DNA of 64,000 nucleotides, taken from NCBI RefSeq assembly GCF_003148475.1, contig NZ_QGGG01000001.1, positions 434,001 through 498,000 on the forward strand. The letters are read 5' to 3'. Origin of the DNA: Pseudaminobacter salicylatoxidans (lineage in GTDB: Bacteria; Pseudomonadota; Alphaproteobacteria; Rhizobiales; Rhizobiaceae). The position numbers were made by a program, and so were the translations under genes. Below the pieces are notes generated by a model. It made no database searches. It had not been told where the DNA came from and was given only the letters and a program-made list of their open reading frames with translations. This document shows positions 54,942 through 63,137 of this stretch, piece by piece (position 1 is the first letter of the stretch; every line of letters starts with the position of its first letter).

Positions 54942-56018
54942 ATGGAAGCGAGCCGTTTTGTCGGAACAGAACCGCTGCCGGCGGGCAGCCGCGTGGACCC
55001 GCAGAAACTGCAGCGATATCTGCGCGAGCATCTGCCCGACTGCCAGGGCGAAATGACGGTCGAGCGCTTTCGCGGCGGCCAGTCCAACCCGACCATGGTG
55101 CTTGCCTTCGACGGCAAGCGCAAGCTGGTGCTGCGCAAGAAGCCTGACGGCAAGCTCCTGCCATCGGCTCATGCGGTGGACCGCGAATACCGCGTCATCT
55201 GCGCCCTGCACGGTTCAGGCGTTCCGGTGGCGCGCGCCCGGCTGCTTTGCGATGACGCCGATATCGTCGGCGCCATGTTCTACATCATGGACTATGTCGA
55301 GGGCCGCTCATTGTGGGACCCCTCCTTACCCGGCATGACGGCCGCCGAACGTGCTGCGATCTATGGCGAGATGAACCGTGTGATCGCTGGCCTGCACGGG
55401 ATCGATTGCGCCAGGGTTGGCCTGGAGGATTTCGGCAAGCCCAACGACTACGTGGCGCGTCAGGTCGCCCGCTGGACGAAGCAATATCGCGCTTCGGAAA
55501 CCGAGATCATCGAGGCGATGGACAGGCTGATCGCCTGGCTGCCCGACAACATACCCGCCCAGCATCGCACCTCGCTCATCCATGGCGATTTCCGCATCGA
55601 CAACATGATCTTCCACCCCACTCAGGCAAAAGTGCTGGCCGTGGTGGATTGGGAATTGTCGACGCTCGGCGATCCCATGGCGGATTTCGCCTACCACATG
55701 CTGACCTGGCATTTTCCGCAGCGATCCTACCGGGGGCTTGCCGATGTCGATCTGGCGGCGCTGGGGATACCACATGAGCCTGCCTATCGCGCGGCATACC
55801 TCGTCGCCAGCGGCCAGGAGAGTGTGAGCAACCGCGACTGGTACGCCTATCTTGCTTTCTGTCTGTTCCGTGTCGCCGCGATACGTCAGGGCATCATGAA
55901 GCGCGTGGTGGAAGGCACGGCCGCCAGCGCTCACGCACGCGAAGCCGGCGCGCTGGCCCGCCCGGTGGCGGAACTCGGCTGGCGTTACGCGCAAATGGCC
56001 ATGAGGCAACAGGGATAG
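54942..56018 (+). CDS. APH-type kinase acting with the adjacent ACAD
   Basis: A 358-residue phosphotransferase of the aminoglycoside-kinase/choline-kinase fold. It has the Brenner motif LIHGDFRIDNMIFHPTQA and the metal-binding VVDWELSTLGDPMADFAYHML. The N-terminal lobe contains ERFRGGQSNPTMVLAFDGKRKLVLRKKP. It is not a drug-resistance kinase in this setting. By analogy with human ACAD10/11 and LvaA it probably phosphorylates the hydroxyl of a 4-hydroxyacyl-CoA. Confidence 0.82.
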   Translation: MEASRFVGTEPLPAGSRVDPQKLQRYLREHLPDCQGEMTVERFRGGQSNPTMVLAFDGKRKLVLRKKPDGKLLPSAHAVDREYRVICALHGSGVPVARARLLCDDADIVGAMFYIMDYVEGRSLWDPSLPGMTAAERAAIYGEMNRVIAGLHGIDCARVGLEDFGKPNDYVARQVARWTKQYRASETEIIEAMDRLIAWLPDNIPAQHRTSLIHGDFRIDNMIFHPTQAKVLAVVDWELSTLGDPMADFAYHMLTWHFPQRSYRGLADVDLAALGIPHEPAYRAAYLVASGQESVSNRDWYAYLAFCLFRVAAIRQGIMKRVVEGTAASAHAREAGALARPVAELGWRYAQMAMRQQG

Positions 56019-56031
56019 AGACAGGTATCCG

Positions 56032-57831
56032 TCACGAGGTCGCGCCGAAAGGCTGCGTGCCGGGGAACAGCAGATCGACGAAACGTTCGGCTGTCGGCTG
56101 CGGTTCGTGATTGGCAAGGCCCGGCCGCTCATTGGCCTCGATGAACACATAATCCTTCCGCTCGGGGTCGCGCACCATGAAGTCGATGCCGACTACGGGG
56201 ATGTCGATCGCTTCGGCGGCGCGACAGGCTGCCTCCACCAGCTTCGGGTGCACCTTTGCGGTGACGTCATGAATGGTGCCGCCGGCGTGCAGGTTGGCAG
56301 CCCTGCGAACCACGATCTCGCGGCCGTCCTCAAGCACCGTGTCCAGGCCCAGTTCCTGCTCGGTGAGACAACGCCTGGTCTCGGCGTCGATCGGAATGCG
56401 GCTTTCCCCACCGGTCGCGGCGGCGCGACGACGCGATTGCACCTCGATGAGCTTTCGTACCGTGCTTTTGCCATCGCCGACGACACGGGGCGGCCGCCGC
56501 AGCGCCGCGGCGACCAGCTTTCGATCTATGACCACCAGCCGCAGGTCTTCTCCCTCGAAACACGCTTCCAGAAGCACGCGCTCGCACACGGTGCGCGCCT
56601 GCCTGATTGCCGCTTTCAGGTCTTTCATCGTCGTGATGCCGACCGAGATGCCGCGACCCTGCTCGCCACGGGCCGGCTTGACCACCAGCTTGCGGTGGCG
56701 TGCGAGAAATGCCTCCATCTCGGACTCCCCGGCTTCTGCTTCCATCTGCGCGGGGACCACGAGACCGGCTTCCGAGACGAAACGGCGTGTCGTCGCCTTG
56801 TCGTCGCAGATCGACATCGCAATGCTGGAGGTGAGTTCGGACAGGCTTTCGCGGCAATGTATCGATCTGCCGCCATGCGACAGGCGAAAGAAGCCGCCCG
56901 CCGCATCGGTTATCTCCACCTGGATGCCGCGCCGCAAGGCCTCGTCGACGATCAGCTTCGCATAAGGATTGAGCGCGCTGTAGGACTCGATCGGCAGGGC
57001 AAAGAACTTCTCGTTGATCGCGTTCTTGCGCTTCACCACGAAAAGCGGGACGCGGCGAAAGCCCAGCTTTTCATAGAGCTTGATCGCCTTGTCGTTGTCA
57101 TGCATCACCGACAGGTCGACATAGCTCAGACCCCGCGCCTGGAAATGCTCGGCCAACTTGCGCACGAGCCGCTCGCCGATGCCCGGCTGGCGTGCCTGCG
57201 GATGAACCGCCAGGCACCAGAGGGAGGCACCACGCTCAGGATCATCGAACAGCCGCTGGTGATCGATGCCCGTTACCGTCCCGACGACCTGGCCGGTGAC
57301 ATCGTCCTGCGCGATAAAATAGGTAACTGCGCGATTGTCCCGTTCGGTCGAAAAGAAATCCGGCCGCACCTGCACCATCCCGCAAGCGCCATAGACGGCA
57401 TTGATGCCTTCGACATCGGCCTCCGAAGCGAAACGACGAATGGTGATGCCGCGTGCGCGCCGATTGCTGCCCCGATAGGTGGCGAGATCCAGCCGGTATG
57501 TGTGCGAGGGATCGAGAAAGATCTCCTGTGGCGCCGAGGCCAGCAGCACATGAGGATCGCGCACGTAAAAGGCGATGTCGCGGCTGGCAGGCGCTTCCTC
57601 GCGGATTTCCGCCAGCAGCGCGGCGTTATCCCTGAATGTCTGCGCGAAAAGCAGCCGGCCCCAGCCGCAATCGAGCGCGACATTGCGATTTCCGGAAGCT
57701 CCGCCGGCTTTCCTGCGGCTAGGATAGGTGCCGGCATTGGACGTTTCGCGCAGGCGTGTCAGGCGATGCGAAACGGCCTTGGTATTTCGCGGCCGGGAAT
57801 GAAGGGTGGCGACGTTTTCATGCTTCTTCAT
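56032..57831 (-). CDS. ngg: N-acetylglutaminylglutamine synthetase (GNAT plus ATP-grasp)
   Basis: ATG 57831 follows AGGAGGCGTAAC and gives 599 residues. A GNAT acetyltransferase domain lies at about 110-280 (GITIRRFASEADVEGINAVYG, WCLAVHPQARQPGIGERLVRKLAE, YEKLGFRRV). An ATP-grasp ligase domain follows at about 330-590 (KLVVKPARGEQGRGISVGI, FIEANERPGLANHE). This domain pair is specific to the enzyme that acetylates and ligates glutamines into the osmolyte NAGGN. It directly follows asnO, with one base between. It is convergent with the APH gene, 13 bases apart. Confidence 0.93.
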   Translation of the reverse strand: MKKHENVATLHSRPRNTKAVSHRLTRLRETSNAGTYPSRRKAGGASGNRNVALDCGWGRLLFAQTFRDNAALLAEIREEAPASRDIAFYVRDPHVLLASAPQEIFLDPSHTYRLDLATYRGSNRRARGITIRRFASEADVEGINAVYGACGMVQVRPDFFSTERDNRAVTYFIAQDDVTGQVVGTVTGIDHQRLFDDPERGASLWCLAVHPQARQPGIGERLVRKLAEHFQARGLSYVDLSVMHDNDKAIKLYEKLGFRRVPLFVVKRKNAINEKFFALPIESYSALNPYAKLIVDEALRRGIQVEITDAAGGFFRLSHGGRSIHCRESLSELTSSIAMSICDDKATTRRFVSEAGLVVPAQMEAEAGESEMEAFLARHRKLVVKPARGEQGRGISVGITTMKDLKAAIRQARTVCERVLLEACFEGEDLRLVVIDRKLVAAALRRPPRVVGDGKSTVRKLIEVQSRRRAAATGGESRIPIDAETRRCLTEQELGLDTVLEDGREIVVRRAANLHAGGTIHDVTAKVHPKLVEAACRAAEAIDIPVVGIDFMVRDPERKDYVFIEANERPGLANHEPQPTAERFVDLLFPGTQPFGATS

Positions 57832-57832
57832 G

Positions 57833-59608
57833 TTACGCCTCCTGTGCCTGCAGCCACATTTCCAGAAGGCCTGCCTGCCACAACTCGGAACCGCGCAGGG
57901 GCGTGATGTGCTCGGAAGGGTTTGCAAACAGCCGCTCCAGGTAGTCCTGGCGGAAAAGCCCGCGTTCGCGCGCCGCGCGCGAGGAAAGCGCATCACGCAG
58001 CATGTCGAGATAAGGACCGGCAATGTATTTGAGTTGCGGAACCGGGAAGTAGCCCTTCTTGCGGTCGATCACGTCGGCCGGAACCACCCGTCGCGCCACA
58101 TCCTTCAGGATGCCCTTGCCGCCGTCGCGCAGTTTTTCCTCCGGCGGAATGCGTGCTGCCAGTTCCACCAGTTCATGGTCGAGGAAGGGCACGCGCGCCT
58201 CCAGCCCCCAGGCCATGGTCATGTTGTCGACGCGCTTCACCGGGTCATCGACCAGCATCACATTGCTGTCGAGCCGCAGCGCGCGGTCCACCGGCGTATC
58301 GGCGCCGTCGCGCAGCAGATGCTCCCGCAGCAGGTCGCCGCTGGGGTCGCGCTCCGGCATCCAGTCGGGCGCGAGTTGCGTTCGCAGCATTTCGTGCGAG
58401 CGATCCCGGAAAGCCTTGCCATAGTCTTCCACCACATCGTTGGACTCTGCCAGCGGCGGATACCAGTGATAGCCGCCGAACACCTCGTCGGCCCCCTGCC
58501 CGGACTGCACCACCTTGATATGCTTCGATACTTCCTTCGACAGCAGGTAGAAGCCGACATTGTCGTAAGAGACCATCGGCTCGGACATCGCCGCGATGGT
58601 TCCCGGCAGAGCGCCCATCAATTGATCGGAAGGCACGAAAATCTTGCGATGGTCGGTGCCGAAATGACTGGCGATAAGGTCGGAATAGACGAATTCGTCT
58701 CCCTTTTCGCCGTTCGCTTCCTCGAAGCCAACCGAAAAGCTCATCAGGTCGCGTTGCCCCGCTTCCGCGAGCAACCCGACGATGAGGCTGGAATCGACAC
58801 CGCCGGAAAGCAGCACGCCGACCGGAACGTCGGCGATCATGCGACGCTTCACGGCAAGCCGCAGTGCCGAAAGCAGGCGTTCGGCCCATTCCTCGCGACT
58901 GATCGCGCCGTCGCCGGGACCGCGCGCATAGGCGGGGTCCCAATAAAGGCGGTCCTCGAAGCGACCATCAGCCTCGTAGATGCGAATCGTTGCCGCGGGC
59001 AGTTTGCGCACGCCGTTGAAGATGGTGCGCGGAGGCGGCACCACGGCGTGGAAGCTCATGTAATTGTGCAAGGCGCTGCGGTCGATCGAGGTGTCGACGC
59101 CACCGGCCCTGGCCAGCGCCGGCAGTGACGACGCGAAGCGCAACGCACCGTCGACCTGCGCCAGATAAAGCGGCTTGATGCCGAAGCGGTCACGCACCAT
59201 TGCCAGGCGGCCGCTGTCGCGCTCATGGATGGCAAATGCGAACATGCCGTGGAAACGCGAGATGCAATCCTCGCCCCAGGCATGCCACGCCTTGAGGATC
59301 ACCTCGGTGTCGCCATCCGAGAAGAAACGGTAACCTTTTTCCTGAAGTTCGGCGCGCAACTCACGGAAATTGTAGATACAACCGTTAAAGACGACCGACA
59401 GGCCGAGGTCGGCGTCGATCATGGGTTGCTGCGATTTTTCGGAGAGGTCGAGAATTCTCAATCGTCGATGACCGAAACCGACATTGCCGCGTATAACAAT
59501 ACCGGATGCATCCGGGCCGCGCGGGGCAAGAACGTCGGCCATGGTTGAGATTGCCAGAACGGACGGCGTACCGCCGTCGAACCTGACTTCACCGCAAATT
59601 CCACACAT
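57833..59608 (-). CDS. asnO: N-acetylglutaminylglutamine amidotransferase (AsnB-like)
   Basis: The frame opens at 59629, but ATG 59608 is preferred because a class II glutamine amidotransferase needs its nucleophilic Cys next to Met: MCGICGEVRFDGG. The 591-residue product has GFGHRRLRILDLS, VFNGCIYNFRELRAEL and the synthetase domain with VPVGVLLSGGVDSSLIVGLL. Together with ngg it makes the dipeptide amide osmoprotectant. The RBS GGAGGT is 13 bases upstream, a little far. The third gene that usually follows in some species (an M42 peptidase) is not in this window. Confidence 0.93.
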   Translation of the reverse strand: MCGICGEVRFDGGTPSVLAISTMADVLAPRGPDASGIVIRGNVGFGHRRLRILDLSEKSQQPMIDADLGLSVVFNGCIYNFRELRAELQEKGYRFFSDGDTEVILKAWHAWGEDCISRFHGMFAFAIHERDSGRLAMVRDRFGIKPLYLAQVDGALRFASSLPALARAGGVDTSIDRSALHNYMSFHAVVPPPRTIFNGVRKLPAATIRIYEADGRFEDRLYWDPAYARGPGDGAISREEWAERLLSALRLAVKRRMIADVPVGVLLSGGVDSSLIVGLLAEAGQRDLMSFSVGFEEANGEKGDEFVYSDLIASHFGTDHRKIFVPSDQLMGALPGTIAAMSEPMVSYDNVGFYLLSKEVSKHIKVVQSGQGADEVFGGYHWYPPLAESNDVVEDYGKAFRDRSHEMLRTQLAPDWMPERDPSGDLLREHLLRDGADTPVDRALRLDSNVMLVDDPVKRVDNMTMAWGLEARVPFLDHELVELAARIPPEEKLRDGGKGILKDVARRVVPADVIDRKKGYFPVPQLKYIAGPYLDMLRDALSSRAARERGLFRQDYLERLFANPSEHITPLRGSELWQAGLLEMWLQAQEA

Positions 59609-59641
59609 GAATAAGGTCGGGACCTCCATTGTTCACTGACA

Positions 59642-59680
59642 TAAAAAACGTCAGTCCATGGTACCGCCATGGGCTGACGT
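59642..59680 (-). terminator. Rho-independent terminator between the GntR gene and asnO
   Basis: Read on the minus strand, ACGTCAGCCCATGG and CCATGGACTGACGT pair in a 14-base stem with one G-T wobble and a short loop, followed by a run of six T. It ends the minus-strand GntR/Dpp transcript before asnO, so asnO-ngg should have its own promoter between 59609 and 59641. Confidence 0.8.
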
Positions 59681-59729
59681 CGCTCGAACGCTAACGGGGA
59701 ACGGCACAGATGGTTCCGGTCAGAAACCG

Positions 59730-60530
59730 TCATCCACTCGCCTCCCGTTCGATAATCTCGGCGGCCTTGGCGATCATGTAGCATTCCGCCGCCACCATGT
59801 GGTCGCTGGTGATGCGGCGCGCGTCATCGCTGCGACCATCCTTCAGGGCGGCCATCAGCCGATGCTGGAACAGCAGCCCCTCTTCACGTGAGGCAGGCGC
59901 CGGATCGGCATAAATCTGCCGCGCCAGCGGCAGTTCCCGCAAAAGATTCTGCATCAGTCCACACAGAAACCCCAGAAGCGGGCTGGGGCTGAGTTCGGCC
60001 AACAGCGAATGAAAATCCAGCTCCGCGATGCGCTGATGATATTGTTCGTCGAGATCGGCGGGTGGGTGGTCGTAGATGCGGATAGTTCGTTCCAGCCGCG
60101 CGAGATCATCGGCTTCGACATTGCCCGCCAGCAGCGCCGCCAGTTCCGGCTCCAGCATCTTGCGTATCGCATAGATGTCGGGAAGGCTCGGCTGATCGAA
60201 GAAAAAGTAGTTGCCCAGCAACTCCATCGCATGTCGGGCTGACGGTTGTGCCACGAATGCCCCACCGCCCGGACCGCTGCGGGTATAGACCAGGCCTTGC
60301 GTCTCGAGTGCCTTCATGGCTTCTCGTACGGTGCCCTTGGCGGCCTTGAACCGGTCAATCAGTTCCTTTTCCTGTGGCAGGCGATCGCCCGGCACCAGCG
60401 CGTTCGCGCGAATGGTATCCTTGATGCGATCGGCGATCGCCTCTGGCCGACGGCGGCTTCGTTCGACCGGAACGAAGAAACGTCCCTGTTCTTCAACTTT
60501 CTGTCTGGGTTTTTGGCTGGTTGAAACCAT
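59730..60530 (-). CDS. FCD-domain GntR-family regulator (FadR subfamily)
   Basis: ATG 60530 gives 266 residues. The winged helix is at about 30-95 (ADRIKDTIRANALVPGDRLPQEKELIDRFKAAKGTVREAMKALETQGLV), followed by an FCD effector domain (LPDIYAIRKMLEPELAALLAGN, LDFHSLLAELS, EEGLLFQHRLMAALKDG). It is the last gene after the Dpp-type transporter operon and probably regulates it. Metabolite ligands of such proteins are often organic or amino acids. Confidence 0.86.
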   Translation of the reverse strand: MVSTSQKPRQKVEEQGRFFVPVERSRRRPEAIADRIKDTIRANALVPGDRLPQEKELIDRFKAAKGTVREAMKALETQGLVYTRSGPGGGAFVAQPSARHAMELLGNYFFFDQPSLPDIYAIRKMLEPELAALLAGNVEADDLARLERTIRIYDHPPADLDEQYHQRIAELDFHSLLAELSPSPLLGFLCGLMQNLLRELPLARQIYADPAPASREEGLLFQHRLMAALKDGRSDDARRITSDHMVAAECYMIAKAAEIIEREASG

Positions 60531-60537
60531 TGCCGTG

Positions 60538-61335
60538 TCACTCTTTCCTGATGCGGGGCGCGCTTGCGAGAAGCTTTCGTGTATAGTCGTGCTGCGGGTC
60601 GGCAAACAGCCGCCCGGCGGGCGCCTCCTCCACGATATCTCCGAAATGCATGACGGCCACGCGATCGGAGATGGCCTCGACCACGGCAAGGTCATGACTG
60701 ATGACCAGATAGGACAACGCGAACCTGCGCTTGAGGTCTCGCAGCAGGAGCAGCACCTGTGCCTGCACCGAAACATCCAGCGCGCTTACCGGCTCGTCGA
60801 GCACCATGATCTCCGCTTCGGCAGCGAGCGCGCGCGCAATGGCAATGCGCTGGGCCTGACCACCGGAAAATTCGTGCGGATAGCGTGAAAGCGTATCGCC
60901 CGGCATTTGCACGGCATCGAGCAGTTCCTGGATACGCTCCCGGCGTCCGGAATGGTCGTATCTGCACAAAATCTGCAACGGGGCATCCAATATCTGGCCG
61001 ATGGATTTGCGTGGATTGAGCGAAGCGACGGGGTCCTGAAAGACATACTGGATCATCCTGCCGAAGGCGCGCGGTCCTTCGCGACGCATTTCCATGGCAT
61101 CGCGCCCGCCGATGCGTATCCTGCCCGAAGTCGGTTCCTCCAGTCCCACGAGCATCCGTGCAAGCGTGCTCTTGCCTGAGCCGCTCTCGCCCACGACGGC
61201 AAGCGTTTCACCGCGACGCAGTTCCAGCGATACGTCCTTCACAGCCCGTATCTCATGCCGAGTGCGGCCAAGAAGGGTGCGCCTCCCACCAAACGTCTTG
61301 CTGAGACCTTGCGTCCTGATTGCCGCTTCGCTCAC
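60538..61335 (-). CDS. Dpp/Opp-type ABC ATPase (DppF/OppF)
   Basis: A 265-residue ATPase with Walker A VGESGSGKST, signature FSGGQAQRIAIARAL and Walker B IMVLDEPVSALDVSV. The IQYVFQDPVASLNPRKSIGQIL Q-loop region is typical of the DppF class. It overlaps the upstream fused gene by four bases. It powers a peptide, nickel or oligosaccharide-type importer whose binding-protein gene lies outside the window. Confidence 0.92.
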   Translation of the reverse strand: MSEAAIRTQGLSKTFGGRRTLLGRTRHEIRAVKDVSLELRRGETLAVVGESGSGKSTLARMLVGLEEPTSGRIRIGGRDAMEMRREGPRAFGRMIQYVFQDPVASLNPRKSIGQILDAPLQILCRYDHSGRRERIQELLDAVQMPGDTLSRYPHEFSGGQAQRIAIARALAAEAEIMVLDEPVSALDVSVQAQVLLLLRDLKRRFALSYLVISHDLAVVEAISDRVAVMHFGDIVEEAPAGRLFADPQHDYTRKLLASAPRIRKE

Positions 61336-63137
61336 GTCTGCGCCTCCGCCTTTGGCTGCTTGAACAGGTGCTCGATGCGGTCGAGGAAGGTGTCGCCCAG
61401 ACCGAGTTCCGGCACACAGGCGATAAGCCGCCTGGTGTAGGCATGCTGCGGACTGGCCAGCACCTTGCCGGTCGGGCCGGTTTCCACGATCTCGCCATCG
61501 CGCATGACGGCAACCCGGTCGCAGATTTCCGCAACCACGCCGAAATCATGCGTGATGAACAGCAGCGCCAGGTTGCGCTCGCGCTGCAGGTCACGCAGCA
61601 ATTCGAGAATGCGCGCCTGCACCGTAACGTCCAGCGCCGTCGTCGGTTCATCCGCAATGATGATGTCAGGATCGTTGGCCAGCGCCATGGCGATGCCGAC
61701 CCGCTGCCGCTGACCGCCTGAAAGCTGGTGCGGATAGTGGGCCGCGCGGTCGCGCGCATCGGGTATGCCGACCTTTTCAAGCAGCGCCACCGCCTTTTCG
61801 CGCCGCTCGCCGCGCCCCATCCGCTGATGCGCCCCGATCGCCTCCTCAACCTGCCGTCCGATCGGGTACATCGGGTGCAGGCTGGTCAGCGGATCCTGGA
61901 AGATATAGGCAACGCGGCTGCCTCGGCTGGCGATCAGCCTGGTCTGCGACATGGCCAGCACGTCCTCGTCGCCGAGATAGATAGCGCCGTCGCGGATAAA
62001 TCCAGGCGGTGAAGCGACAAGCCCCATGACCGAAAGCGCCGTCACGCTCTTGCCCGACCCGCTCTCGCCAATCAGTCCCAGGCATTCGCCGGGCGCCAGG
62101 TCGAGCGACACGCTCCTGACCGCGGGCACGAAGCCACCTGCACTGAGGAAGCCGGTTTCCAGATTCCGGATGGAAAGCGCCGAACCCCGCGCACCCGGCT
62201 CAAACGAGCCGCGATCCGCTGCGATGTCCGTTACCGGTCCCGGCCGCGCCAGCGCCCCGGAGCGCAGTCGGGGATCGAGCACATCGCGTATGCCGTCGCC
62301 AAGCACATTCAGGCTGATGACCAGCAGGAAGATCATCAGCCCCGGAACAATCGAGACATGCGGCGCCGTGAAAAGCTGCGCCCTGCCCTCACCCAGCATG
62401 GAGCCCAGGTCGGCCTGCGGCGGTTGCGCGCCGAGCCCGAGAAAACTTAAGCCCGCGGTTTCGAGGATCATCCAGCCGGCGGTGGTCGACATGGTAATCA
62501 CGATCACCGGCAGGACATTGGGCAACACCTCCGTGGCCAGCACGGCAAGGTGCCCCTTGCCGGACAGTCTGGCCGCGTCCACGAATTCGCGGCGCGCCAG
62601 CCCCAGCGTGACGCCGCGCACATTGCGGGCAAAGAAGGGAATGTTTACGACAGCAATGGCATAGAGCGCATTCATCAACCCCGGCCCCAGTGCCGCGACG
62701 ATGGCCAACGCCAGCAGGATGTAGGGAAACGCCATCAGCATATCGATGCCGCGCATCATGAGATTATCGGTTCGCCCGCCTGCATAGCCTGCGACGAGGC
62801 CGATTGCCGAGCCGATCACGGCGGCAATCAGCGTTGCAGCGAAACCAACGGCAACGGAGACGCGCGCGCCCCATAGCAAGCGGCTCAACATGTCCCGGCC
62901 AAGCTGGTCCGTGCCGAGCGGATGCCCGGCCGCCAGCACCGGCTTCAGGCGATCTGCCGGAGCGGTCACATCGGGATCTGCCAGTGGAAGCACAGGCACG
63001 AGAAGCATGGCCATGCCGATCAGTACCAGCGCAACAAGGCCGGCGGCCGCAAGGCGATTGTTCATCAGCAGTCGCCACGAGGAGAGGCGCGCGGATATAC
63101 CGGCCGGCTCGACCTGGAGTTCCACCGGAACACTCAT
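61332..63137 (-). CDS. Fused DppC-type permease and DppD-type ATPase
   Basis: ATG 63137 gives 601 residues joining two transporter parts. The permease is at about 1-290 (HPLGTDQLGRDMLSRLLWGARVSV, EFVDAARLSGKGHLAVLATEVLPNVLPVIVI as the EAA loop). The ATPase is at about 320-601 (GLIGESGSGKSVTALSVMGL, QLSGGQRQRVGIAMALANDP, IIADEPTTALDVTVQ and a C-terminal QPK-like tail). Fusions of this kind are known for Dpp-family systems. The frame is intact across the linker (about 290-315). Confidence 0.92.
   Translation of the reverse strand: MSVPVELQVEPAGISARLSSWRLLMNNRLAAAGLVALVLIGMAMLLVPVLPLADPDVTAPADRLKPVLAAGHPLGTDQLGRDMLSRLLWGARVSVAVGFAATLIAAVIGSAIGLVAGYAGGRTDNLMMRGIDMLMAFPYILLALAIVAALGPGLMNALYAIAVVNIPFFARNVRGVTLGLARREFVDAARLSGKGHLAVLATEVLPNVLPVIVITMSTTAGWMILETAGLSFLGLGAQPPQADLGSMLGEGRAQLFTAPHVSIVPGLMIFLLVISLNVLGDGIRDVLDPRLRSGALARPGPVTDIAADRGSFEPGARGSALSIRNLETGFLSAGGFVPAVRSVSLDLAPGECLGLIGESGSGKSVTALSVMGLVASPPGFIRDGAIYLGDEDVLAMSQTRLIASRGSRVAYIFQDPLTSLHPMYPIGRQVEEAIGAHQRMGRGERREKAVALLEKVGIPDARDRAAHYPHQLSGGQRQRVGIAMALANDPDIIIADEPTTALDVTVQARILELLRDLQRERNLALLFITHDFGVVAEICDRVAVMRDGEIVETGPTGKVLASPQHAYTRRLIACVPELGLGDTFLDRIEHLFKQPKAEAQT

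Noticed and set aside
56107-57906. 599-codon plus-strand frame antisense to ngg
   Set aside because: The minus-strand GNAT/ATP-grasp protein is clearly the real gene; this is a mirror frame.
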